A stretch of DNA of 64,000 nucleotides from Varroa destructor (Eukaryota; Arthropoda; Arachnida; Mesostigmata; Varroidae), in NCBI RefSeq assembly GCF_002443255.2, contig NW_019211458.1:11182402-11246401 (forward strand), given 5' to 3'. Below, one piece after another: positions 25,384 to 37,100 of the stretch. The stretch's first letter is position 1, and each line of letters opens with the position of its first letter. The translations under genes were made by a program, and so were the position numbers. The notes under the pieces are model-generated. The model searched no databases, had not been told where the DNA came from, and saw nothing but the letters and a program-made list of their open reading frames with translations.

Positions 25384-26723
25384 GCTGACCACTCAAGATG
25401 AAGTTGAGGCAAACTGATGAGAGAAAAAGGGAGATGTTTTGAACGAGAGACGTGCACACGTCTTCGTACACTTCGTATAATATACATTGCGTCTATAGGG
25501 TGCACCTGCGCAAGCAAGACTACCGTCAATTTCAGAGATCCGAGAGGACGACCATGAGAGGACGCCGCATTGCTGCTGACAAACTACTTCAACAGCACCG
25601 CTTTCGTTTTAACTTCGAACGGACGTAAGCAAGGTCTCTCGTGTTTACACTTTGCCGGCGCACCTGAATACATGACCGTTCGGAGATGGCAGCCTTTGAA
25701 GACAGCCTGTTCGAGTTGAGCGCGACGTTGATAGCTACTACGTACTGGCGATTACTTCCAGTTGTGTGCGCGGACGAAATTGTGTTTGTGCCTGTGCGAC
25801 AGATTGGTTAGATAAGGTTTATGTAAGTTTTGCTTTGGAGTTGTATTGAAGACTCTAACAATAGTCTTATGAATTTGTAGGTATTTTTTGCAGCTTTTTG
25901 GTGAATTGGCGGGCAATGTATTCGGGAAATCTCTTCCTATATAGAAGAGGAGAAAGAGAGAAAACGAGACATCAATAATTATTGAAGCGAGGGGTAGTAT
26001 TATTAACCATCCATCTAATCAATGTTGTGGGTTTCATTATAAGTCTTTCTTGATAGTTCTTAAGAATGCTTTCTTTAGCTATTTGTATATACCACCATGA
26101 GGGTGCAGCACGTTCACTGCATTATATATACAAATCATATTCATACATAGGCGGGGACACACACTTACGCCCAAATGCAACAGACAAATAATCTGAAAGA
26201 TGGCTAGAGATAAGGATGGTAACCAAAATTCAGTTTTGTTTATTATACACATGTACGTTAGATAATTAAATGATTAGTATTATAATTATAATATTGCTAT
26301 ATTAATAACTACTGTGTTTATTTTATTGTCCATAAAAATCAATTATATCTCGTTAATAATCGAGACCACATAGCTACGATACGAAGCAACATAATAAACC
26401 ATGAATAGAAGAGTTCCTTTCTTCGTGTCGAGTGAATAGACCGTCAGCTGCTTCTGTTTTTGCCTGAATTGAATGCACGCCAATATCTACCACCACAGTA
26501 AGAACAAAAGCACCTATAAATCACTGGATATGCGAGACATCTATTTAACTATAGGGTGAGATACGCGTGAGGTGAGGTGAGGTGCATACATGAAAAATAT
26601 ATTCAGCAGAGAATATCTAGAAAGGTAAATGATAGCGCTCAAGAAAAACAAATTTCGTTATGTATAACAAACCCCAACTGACTCCATAATTGCGACGGGG
26701 TATGGTTTTTCTTCTTCAATTAG
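25384..26723 (+). other. TCERG1 3' UTR and downstream sequence
   Basis: It follows the TCERG1 stop with no coding frame. An AATAAA at 26393-26398 is the first clear plus-strand polyadenylation hexamer that I noticed, implying a 3' UTR of about 1 kb if used. A short GTGAG repeat lies at 26567-26584. Confidence 0.4.
26393..26398 (+). terminator. possible polyadenylation signal of TCERG1
   Basis: An AATAAA hexamer about 1 kb after the TCERG1 stop, on the same strand as exons 12-13. Use is unproven. Confidence 0.3.
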
Positions 26724-26906
26724 GCGCTATCTTGAATTTATATTATACGAAACACCTGAAAAAAACAACATTAATACAAACTCTCTCAATGACAGCTATG
26801 ACAAAGCCTCATACCAACAGCCGGAGCCTCAGCCAGAACGCCGGCTTCAAAATGGAAGAGTGAAGAGCGTAGAAGCAACAACATCAACAGCCTCCCACCC
26901 AGGACG
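26724..26906 (+). CDS. isolated exon-like open frame, unrecognised
   Basis: A 183-nt segment has a good acceptor (TTTTTCTTCTTCAATTAG) and a consensus donor (GACG|GTAAGT). It is open in exactly one frame, phase 2 to phase 2. It encodes YLEFILYETPEKNNINTN and then a polar, Tyr- and Pro-containing stretch (NDSYDKASYQQPEPQPERR), like the cytoplasmic or linker part of a protein. It lies inside the flipped block. If the block is turned over, it sits on the minus strand, upstream of and in the same direction as the unrecognised 17.5-22.5 kb gene, and could be one of its 5' exons, though no junction with matching phase was found. Entry phase 2 also equals the exit phase of gliotactin exon 10, and YDKAS recurs in gliotactin exon 11; this may be chance. 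Confidence 0.35.
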
Positions 26907-27864
26907 GTAAGTTAATAGTAGAAACGAGATATGGAGGAAACACACATTACTGATGTGATTAAACAGATAATGCGGGTTTACGAGGTTAACGAATTAGTTT
27001 GACGCTAACATTATGTTAATATGTTCTAGATTATTGAAATATGTATATTGAAAAATAAGGCCTGAGCCAGTTAGCGTCTGTATTCACTGGAAGGCTATAA
27101 TAGTTGACGAATTTGAGGTAGAGTGAAGCAATTATTAACAAGTAGCATTTAAAAGTCAGTAGCAACAACGATTAACCAAATAAACCCTCAAAGGAATGTT
27201 GAGTACTCGCAAATCAGTGTCTTTATTTTTTATTATCTATACGTGCTCTCGCTTTCCCTTAGTTATTCAAAGCGTTCTCGACAGGCTATTTCTCTTGTAA
27301 TTTGAAATCTGCATAAGAGCTGCGTAGATACGGCTTAATTATAGCGAAGTTTTCATGCAGAGTCTAAAAATATTGTCAAATTATTCCCTTAAAAATCTAA
27401 TCGATAATTTAAGTCACAACAAATTTAGAGTGCCCGGGATTCTTTCGAGTACAAAGTGTCACGCGTTCATCTAGTATGACAAAGAAAATGAGAAGTATCT
27501 GCCTAGTCATTTTTTGTGTCAGGTTGCTGGTACTACGTTCCGATTTTGATTTATATGGCTCGTTCTTATTGAATCGGCTCGCAATACTTAGCAGCTCAAC
27601 AGCTTAGCAGGGGTATAGGCAATAATAGACTACAGCATATTCCTGTTCCAAGATGAAGTGGACAACAAATACATTTCAAATATGCAAAAAAAAAGGAATC
27701 AAGCTGTTGGTCGTAGACAGGACTTTATTATACCATTGTATATATGACAAAAATCTTGAAAATGAGAAAAATAAGCTAACGAGAAAAATTATAAGTGTAG
27801 TAAAATCTTTCTGAGCCAACAGCTGAAAGTCGTTAAAAATTACCATAAATTAGGTCATCAACAT
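26907..27864. other. no supported gene
   Basis: AT-rich sequence between the isolated exon-like frame and the right copy of the 61-bp inverted repeat. No coding frame, RNA gene or named repeat was recognised. Confidence 0.4.
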
Positions 27865-27925
27865 ATTATTAGACAAGCCGTCAGCCCGTCGTACAGATCA
27901 AAGTAACTTTGTCAATGTTTAGCAT
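27865..27925 (-). repeat. 61-bp inverted repeat, right copy
   Basis: Exact reverse complement of 24160-24220. It stops matching at 27864 inward and ends at the first N outward, so its outer limit is unknown. Confidence 0.97.
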
Positions 27926-27950
27926 NNNNNNNNNNNNNNNNNNNNNNNNN
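27926..27950. other. assembly gap, 25 Ns
   Basis: The only run of N in the window. It falls inside TCERG1 intron 11, seven bases after the exon 11 splice donor. Confidence 1.
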
Positions 27951-27957
27951 TACTCAC

Positions 27958-28188
27958 GTCGCTGAACGGCATATTGAGAGTGATGTCGCCGCATTCGGCG
28001 AGCATCAACTTAAATTTGTCCTTCTTCTTGCGTTTTAGCTGTGAAACATGTTCGTCAAAGAGCCTCTCTCGTTCGGCCTTGTCCAAACCACCTTCACGGG
28101 ATCCTGCATAGCGGTGATCTTTTTTAAGCATTTTTTTCGCGTCGTGCCACGACATGTCCGATGTGCGCACCAGATCCGTAAGCAGAGC
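27958..28188 (-). CDS. TCERG1: TCERG1 exon 11 (FF4, FF5 first half)
   Basis: A 231-nt exon, phase 0 to 0: [20 protein letters not shown] with KKDHRYAGS, then [19 protein letters not shown], the first part of FF5. The GTGAGT donor is followed two bases later by the gap. Confidence 0.95.
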
Positions 28189-31100
28189 CTACCACGGAGA
28201 AAGAAACCACAACAAAAATAAAAAGTGTACCTACCTGTTAATAATAGTTAGAAACAAAGCAAACGTATCATTGACAAAACAAGCAGCTCTATAAATCTAC
28301 AAAAATGAGATGTAACATCATTATTTATATGCGGATTGCAATGACGTTTCAACTTCAATCCGCTAGCAAATCACATAAGACAATATTATGGAGATATGCT
28401 TACCTGGAAACTCTGAACGGCTTCTTCGCGTCGGTGCATCTCCCTTTCTCGGTCGCGTTGCTTTAAACTAGATGAAAGCGTTTCAGCGACTTCTTTCTCC
28501 CGTTGTCGTAGCGAAGCTTCAATACGCTCCTTCTTTTGTCGCTCCTCGGAGTCGGATCGTTCGCCGGCTTCACTGACTGACTTACCACGTTCTCCACCTC
28601 CTCGATCTGCGCTGCTACGTCCACGGTCGCTACCACCCCGATCGTTGTTCGAAGATGACTGCAGTTATTAACGACATCACGAAGATCATAGAAACAAGCC
28701 ACAAATCTTTATAACTTTTATATTTCATTTATTAATATTTTAATAATTTATAATTCAGTCATGACGATCCCGATAACGAAAAACTGTTCCTCGCTGATGC
28801 TATCTAGATTAAGCAATTATAGGGTTCATCTGCGTCTATATACAAACATTTGTTTGCGCACATTTAACAAATACTTTCTTATGAGAAAAAAAATATATAT
28901 ATTTTTTATATATATATTTATATATATATTATAGCCTCCTGACCTTAGACAGCTTAGAGCAGTACTCTCGGAAGTAGTCTTCCTTTGTGGACGAGCTTTC
29001 GATGGCTTGATAGCGAGGGTCGTCGCGAATTTCTTCCTTGGTTCGTGTCCACGACGAGTAGCGATCGAGTTTGCGTTGTTCTCTCAGCAAGTCCATGAAG
29101 TCACGTCGAAGCTACAATAATCCACACACATACACACGGTCACACAAACGCCAACGGGAAAACTGCATTTAAATATTGGTATTATGATACAATCGTAAAT
29201 AGCCAGTGCAGCACATTGCATTACTGATAGAAAGAAAAAAGCGACAATTTAATAGTAACTGGCCTCCACAAAATTTGATATTGTACCTAAACACTGAAAC
29301 ATCTGTAAAAAGACAGTTTTTTTTTTCAAAACTAGTCTCCTTACTTTGCTAATGTTTACACTTGAAAATATAATTTATAGTTTAAAAAAATAACTAACAG
29401 GTGGTTTTTGTCATTACGCTCACATTAATTATCACCTAGAGAAAAACAGAGCTTAATATGAGTGTGAAGCTCCCTCGATGTTTAGTATGAAGACGTTCAG
29501 CTGTTACCTAGGTGAAAGGCTCTTGTAAATGCACAAACAGGAGTATGAAACATGTGGAACAATAACAGTTCCTGCAGGCATGTCACATAACGGCATAACC
29601 TAGTATTAAAATCCTGAAAGTGAATTATATTACAATCAAGCATTTTAGACAACTTTAGATCAAATTCTAGGAAAGCTCAATAAGAAATCCTAAATTGGTC
29701 TAAAACGCGTGACACGAATGCAGTACATATTCGATTAAAAATAACAAATTTTTTAGTAAGTCTACTTGTAATCAGCACAGTCAAAGACGCTGACAATGGA
29801 GGAATTCAAGTCATTTAGCTACCCAGTGTGGCGAATCTTAATCGCTTCAGTTCCGTCCGCATTCGACGGGTCAAGTAGCGCCTACCACCGGAAATAACAC
29901 GTGGGCCTGGAGTTTATACGACTGAAAGCGCACAGCCTGTAGAAGTTAATGGTCAAGATCACCTGTAGTTGACCGACGTTACTTAGTGTAGCCATGGGTC
30001 TGGGCGTAGACAATAGCCTTTGAGCGATTGGTTCGATTCGTCCCAGTCTCGAGTTGGGACAATCCATTTTTGAGAGCATATGATTTAAAAAACACCTTAT
30101 CAAGTCGAAAACTCTTTCTTAAATACAATGCATCCCACTGATCTTGAGTGGGCCAAAATAGGAGCATATTCGCAATTAAACTACCTGATATATTACAACA
30201 CATGACAATAACAATTACTAGTAAACTATATATATATATATAAACCTCCCGTAATTTGAAGACCACGACTACTTAACGTAAAATTTCTAACTATGTAAGC
30301 TGCAAGTATTCAATCAACATTTAGAATTATTGGAATGTCATTAAGATGACAATTAAGTCAGAAAACTATTCTAAATTTCAACAAACAAAAACATTAAGTA
30401 TTTATCACAAGATAAGTGCACGTTCGACTGTAAGAATTTAACACGAATACTATTATTAAACCGAGCTTTGCATAGCATCAGCAGACTTCAGCAAGATCTA
30501 TTAAAAGCTTTTACAACAGCTATAAAATTAAAGTCTTTCTTCTGTTAAAAATCTTAGTGGGGGGTGACAGATCTTTAATGAATGGTGAGCAATGGAGATT
30601 TTCGGTGGAGAACGTAACCTTTGTAGGGTAATCGGGAGGAGAGGAGCCTACGTCGTAGAGGGGTTGCTGCTGGCTGTGGTTGTTGTTGTTGTTCGGGCAC
30701 ACCTGCGCACCCAGAGCTGCGGTTCCTGCATCTGCCCTGAGCTGTTGTTGATTAATTCAAAGACACAATTTATACCAGTTCATAAGTGAGAGAAGAATCT
30801 GGTTGGCAGGTGTCTCGCCATCACAATGACAGATTCTTCGTCAGATCACAGATCACACTCGGCGGCAGAGGCCAGCTCGACGTTCGACTCATTTTCATAT
30901 TGTCCTAGCCACAAGGCGGCCACTTCATTAGCGATAATTCTAAATTGGACCAAGACATCAACAAGTCAATCACCACACCTTTGCGAAATCTCATTATCGT
31001 AATTGTTAGTAAAGATTGTTTCACAAACGACAAATCACCGGTGGGCAGGGAAAATTAAAAAGAATATGTGAATAGTCGTAACTCACGTACACCGTGGTAT

Positions 31101-34100
31101 CTGTTGCGGTGAAGCAAATTTCGATAACAGATTTAGGAACGAAAGCATTCACGAATTGGGTCGATATAAGCATCACCAAAACCTGCTAAAGATCCGATTG
31201 TGGCAGAAGACCTTCCCTAATATCGATCGATCTATATCAGTTCTCATCTTTCTCCAGCCTATACTACTACTACTACAACCGGCTTAAGTATCGTTAATTA
31301 TAAATTACACTTGTTATAGTATACGATTAGGAAATATGAGTGCACGTCCGAGCGGCATTTTGAGAACTAAAAACAATGTTACATGATAATTTCAGTCTCA
31401 AGTATTTGAAAGTAACTAGAAATCGCTGCAGAGCAAAATGTTGATTGATGACAAATAACGGCCAATTCATTAGCTTGCTATACATCAACTGACGGATGTA
31501 GAACAGAACTGAATGCTAGAAATTAATTTGTGTACCTCCTGGCAGTGGACTGAACATTGTCGAAGCGAATGTCCATAATGTTCACACGGGTTACCGCCCA
31601 ACTCTCCTGTCCAGTTTTCGCCTGTTTGTCGTGAGGGGTGGCGCGAGATAGTGTTCGTACATTTTATATGTGCAGTTGTTATGGCTTCTCAGCTCGTCAA
31701 GAAGAAAAAATAGAACTCAGCCGCGAATCATTTTATTAATAGCAAACAAAACAGTTCAGGATAGTGGTTTAAATCAAATACATTCTCTAACACTAAATAC
31801 AACTGGCTCTTCTTAAAACTAGAATATTATATTAGCACAATATAAAAATTCATTTTTAACGTCTCAAATGACTAAATTATATACCACATAGACTGTTATA
31901 GTCTTATCATGTTTAAACATTTGAAGCTACTAAAGCTTGCCATAATCGGTGAAGTGACCTTGCAATGTACGTAACTAGACCTGATTAAGGCAATACTGAT
32001 AACGTAAGTCTTCGCTCAATAAGCAAATAAGTATTGCAAGGTTGCTCCACTGGTCACAAAGACGCCCACTTCAAACATATTTGTGTAGCAATGTACGACA
32101 ACGTTGCTCATGCTGCATAAAAGAATACACTGATTTACGTAAAGCCCAAAATATGAATAAACGAGCCAGTGCCATACAGCAGGGTACGCGTACCTATATT
32201 GATACATCGCACTAATAAGTCCTACAAAATAGCACGTTACAATTTTGTGGTTTCCAGGGATTGTGATCTTCATAATTAAGGTTTTCCGTTGACATCTGTG
32301 AGTCACGCCAGCATTTGGAATATGATTTTTAGCAAAAACCATGATTCCTTTTATTTCCGGAAATTTAAAATCGACTTAAAGGGTAATCTATTTTTTCCAT
32401 TTTTCTGTAACCCAGTAATTTTGAATAAATGCTTTAAGCATCTCATCATCTGCCTAAAATGAACCAACGAATACTTGTTCGTACTTTTAACAAATTCAAT
32501 TTCAGATTGAAAAAACCATCTGCAACGGCTCGAGGATAAACGCATCTTTCCTGACATTCTTAAAAAAAACACAAGGAAAGAACATGATAATATCAGAATT
32601 CATTTCAAGGCAGACATTTCTACTGTAGTTGAAGCATTAATTACATTAGTAGACAGAAAACCATTGTATTTACCACAACGATTGTTGATGTCGAAGTAGA
32701 GCTCTTGTACAGGACGCTCGTCTAGGACTATCGTGAATTAACAAACGCTAATTTGCCGATAACAACTTCAGGAATTTACGTTGGTAAATTTACCTTACTC
32801 CTGTAGTAGTTTGAAATTTTAGATTCCCAACAATACGCGTTAAGAAATAATTCGACTCGTAACACAGAAGAACGGTAATCGTCTAGAAGCCTAAAATTGA
32901 ATCAAATCGGGATATATTCCAACATAGCAATTTTTCGCCTTGGTAATGCTTAAAACCTCGATTTGATACGATCGTATTCGTTCATTTGAGCACTTCAAAA
33001 AACAAGAAACAACGTTGCTGCACATTACAGACAGTGCCCACAGCACACTGAAAAAATAGGATCTGTCACTCACCTTGTCTTTTAGCGCGCTCTTTTCTTC
33101 CCGTTCACGCCGTTTAACCTCAGCTAGATGGTCGTTGAAAAGGCTTTCCCTGTCGCGCATCTTCTCGACACCTTTAAACCTGTCATCTTTACCGTGTTTA
33201 GATGCGAATTCCGAGAAGCTACTTCGAGAGCTCAGATTTGATTCTTCCAAAAGGTCTTTAAACCTAAAAGTCATATATGGAGGGCCATGTTTAGACACTA
33301 GCCTATATCGGTGTATTCGGCTTATCGATACACTTCCTGCGTTCGAAAAATTAAGCCCACAAAATTCTCAAAGAAGTCAAATTTCTATCGGCATCCTAAA
33401 ATAACTGGAAAGGACGAACCGCAACGTGAAATACTCACGCTTCCTTTAGTTGTTTTGCTCTATTCTTCTTTTCCTTGCGTTCTTCTTCGACCTTATCCTT
33501 GCAGTACTTCTCGAAGACTTGGCGACGCTCCTTGGACAACAAGAGGAGATATCGTGGGTCGAACACAATTTTGTGTAATTCCTTCTCCCAAGTGCTGAAT
33601 GCAGACACCTGTTTCAAGCCAAACCAACCCAGAAGATGCAAATGCATGTTTCATGTAGCTGAACGTGCTTTAACAATAGCGTATTTTTACCAATTATTAT
33701 TATTATTATAAATGATTAAAAATCAACATCTTGCCTCGAAGAATATACTTCACGCATTTTGAATCAGTAATGCCATGCGTACATCTGCTAGAAAAATCGC
33801 AGGAATATTTTTGCCCAACGTTGAAACCCGTTCTTACCGAACTAAAGACGAATTTCAAACAAGATTCGTATAGATGTAGCATACGATTGACGCAATGCTC
33901 TAAGACTAATGGGAGAGCTAGCTTCGGTAAGTTATCCACGAGCAATACAAACAACTTCACCTGGATCACTGTCGCCAATAGCTCACCTCGTTCTCAACGA
34001 GCATCTGACTAAACTGTGCCATTCTTTCCTCCAGCGGTAAAAGCGCTCTTTCACGAGCGGCTTTCTTTTCGGCCGCCATAGGATCTTCCTTTACTAGCTC

Positions 34101-37100
34101 TTCAACAGGTTTGTTCATCTTATCATCAGATTCTGGAGCTTCTTTGTCCTGAGGCGAATCTTCTACACGAGGTCGCTTTTGCGGTGACTCCGACTCTTCA
34201 TCTTTAGCGGTTGTAACGTTTGAGGGAGCTGGGCGCTTCTGTGTCGACTGAGCTGCAGCATCGGCTTCATCCTTGGTGGACGATGGGGGTGAACTGACAA
34301 GCTTGTCAACGTCTGAACGACCTGTATGCACCACGTATTAATAGTAAACAAGAAAAACTTACGTTACACAAAGCTACTGTACGATCTAAAGCGATAGGTA
34401 TGACCCACTGTGCGAACTGTCTTGAGGTGGAAGACAGAAACGGTTTTTTCGCACGAATAAAATCACAACTATCCATCCATTAACCTTTGTAAAACCAGCG
34501 GAATCAATTGATAGTCATAGATATAGAATCTGCGCAGATATTTTTCACTTAAAGGCAGATCACTAACCTTGCAGCTCAATTGGACGTTCCCACACAGATG
34601 TCTTCGTCGTGGGATTAAAGAAGAATACCTTTTCGTCACCTGTCCAAACGACGCACCATGGAGTACCCTGTACGGGTGTTGAGCTGACGGGTTTGGTCTT
34701 ATCACGTGGCTTTTCTTCGGGTTTGATTTCAGTTGCTTGCGTCGCTTGCTGAGTGCTGGCAGACGCACCTAATGCACCCAGACCCATGATACCACCAAGA
34801 CCTGCGAGTCCCGCAGGATTGTTAGCAAGCTGGGCTAGCGCAGGATTTGAAAGAGCGGCAGCCGCTACTTCACGAGCTTTCTTCGCATCTAACCGCTCCT
34901 GGAGCTCTTTCACCCTACAATGATGGTAAAAAATTTATGAACAATTAATACTTGGTAAATCTATGTTCATATGTTGCAAAATTTGGATACATATGGGACT
35001 CCCGCTCAGCAATGCACGGAGCCAACCATGTATTTACTTGCGATGCTACAAACGAACCTTTTCTCCTCATTTTCAAGATCGACGAGAGCCTGCGGCTTTT
35101 CCCATTGAGTTGTGTTATTTCCTGTACAGTGGAAATAGCTCTTGCCTTCTGGCGTTTTATATTCCTTCCATTCATCAGCCTTCCGCCGGACTTCTGGGTC
35201 TATCTCGGTGTTGCCGCTGCCCCCTAAAAGGTCGCCATCAATTGCTCCGGTAGAAACACCAGGAGCGCCCGTCGAATCATCCTTGGTTGAGCCTAACTCA
35301 TCCGGTTTGACGCCTACCCCACCAACGCCTGGAAACCCTGTTGCTTGCTGGTCGAGTCCGGGCGCCATGTTCTGGCCGCCCATTTGAGCTCCGAGTGCAG
35401 GGTTCGGAAACATTCCCATGCCAGGCGGGCCACCACCGCCCCCAAAAGCACCAGGCGGGCCTCCAGGTGGGCCACCCATCATCATGAATGGCGGAGGAGG
35501 AGGACCGCCTGGGAAACCGCCCTGATTAAAGCCAGGTGGGCCTCCAGGTGGACCCATTCCGAAAGGTGGACCGCCAAAGGGAGGCATACCGAAAGGTGGA
35601 CGCACTGGAAACACAAGTAAACCGCTCATATTAATAATTAATGTGAAACTGAAACCATGTTGAAATCAGCAGTGTTTAGAGAACTACTAATCTATTTGTG
35701 ACCATCTAAAAATTACCGCATTTACCCTGATTCTTTCTACTACTATCTACTAACTAGGAACGTTAAGCCAAAAAAAAAAAAAAGAATAAAAAAGGAGCAC
35801 GAATAAAGAAGAAAAACACGGTCATAGACACCAAAATCATTTGTAAAAAGTGTATTGTCTACTGATAATACCAGTTAAGTACAACAGTTTTATACGTACT
35901 TCTGTAAGGTCCCATATGTCCTGGTCCACGCATCATGTGCGGAGGCGGTCCACCCATGCCCACTGGAGGTCCTCCGTGAGGTCCTCCGTGAGGCCCCCCT
36001 AGTGGTCCACCGTGCGGTCCCCCATGTGGTCCACCCGGTGGACCTCCGTGGGGTCCTGAGTGAGGCCCTCCAGGTGGTCCTACAGAATGAAGGCCAGGTG
36101 GTCCTCCCAGATGACTTGCATGTGGGCCCCCGTTAGATGCTACCATACTACCTGGAGGCGCGTCCCTTGTGGCTGGTCTTTCCTCGCTTTCGCCTGGTGG
36201 TCTTTCGTCACCTGGTGGACCATCTTCGACAGCTTCATCTGGAGATCTAAGTTACGCAAAAGTTGTAAAGAGTTTACTTACAATAAGTACAAATTTAAAA
36301 TAAGTAAAAAATAAACTTAATTTTTATTAATTAATATTTATATATATTATAATATTATAAAATATATAATATATATTTTAATTAATACTTAATTTCAAAA
36401 AATACTTTTAAAATTTAATTTTATTATTTTAGATTAAAAAGAACATGAAGATACTAAAATAGAGCGAGATCAATGAAGAAAGGGCTGGGGTAAAAAACAT
36501 CAGATGAGACAATTAGCTAACCATAGTCTTCTATGACAAACTTGCTATGGCAATTTCTGCTACGTCTCAACAGTCAGAGAACAAATCAATATCAACAAAT
36601 ATCAAATGAGAGCATACCCGTTGGCTTGCTGTCCGTTGCTGCCCGCACCTTCGGAAGCGCCTTCCGATTTCGGTGTCCCAGAATTGTTACTGTTATTGTG
36701 TGCGGCTGCAGGTGACGATGCGGCCTTCGCTTTACTCTTGGCCAGCTGTTCTACCTGTTCTTGACTGAGCACCTGGATACCATCGCCTGTGGGTCTTGTC
36801 CATGCGCTGGCACGTGTTTTTGCGTTAAAGAAGTATAGCTTCCCTTCTTTTGTTCGCGTTTCGACCCAAATTTCGGCAGCAGGATCGATTGCTGGTGTAG
36901 TTTTGATAGCGTCTCCACCTCCACCGAGATTACCGTTGACTCCCATTGGGGGCATACCAGTAGGCATCATCGGCGGGCCGCCCATCATGGGTCCACCACC
37001 CTAAAAGTGCAAAGTTAATTTTCCCACATTGATTGAAATTAGAGTTACTTTATGTGCGATACCTTTGTTGAAATAAAAAAGAAGTTAGTAAGCTCCTAAA

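Larger units (their letters stand above)
24160..27925. other. probable flipped block (inversion or assembly orientation error)
   Basis: This 3766-bp block carries the last two TCERG1 exons on the plus strand while the other eleven are on the minus strand. Its ends are a perfect 61-bp inverted repeat and its right end abuts a 25-N gap. Turning the block over puts the exon 12 acceptor about 360 nt downstream of the exon 11 GTGAGT donor (gap counted at its written length), on the same strand, with phases 0 to 0 matching. That TCERG1 is interrupted is seen directly; an assembly error as the cause is inference. Confidence 0.85.

Noticed and set aside
24160..27925. Reading the 61-bp inverted repeat as terminal repeats of a transposon
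   Set aside because: The interior holds conserved TCERG1 exons and no transposase; no target-site duplication can be judged because one end is a gap.
29995..30060. tRNA-like GGTTCGATTC string
   Set aside because: No matching acceptor stem, D-arm or anticodon arm can be folded around it.
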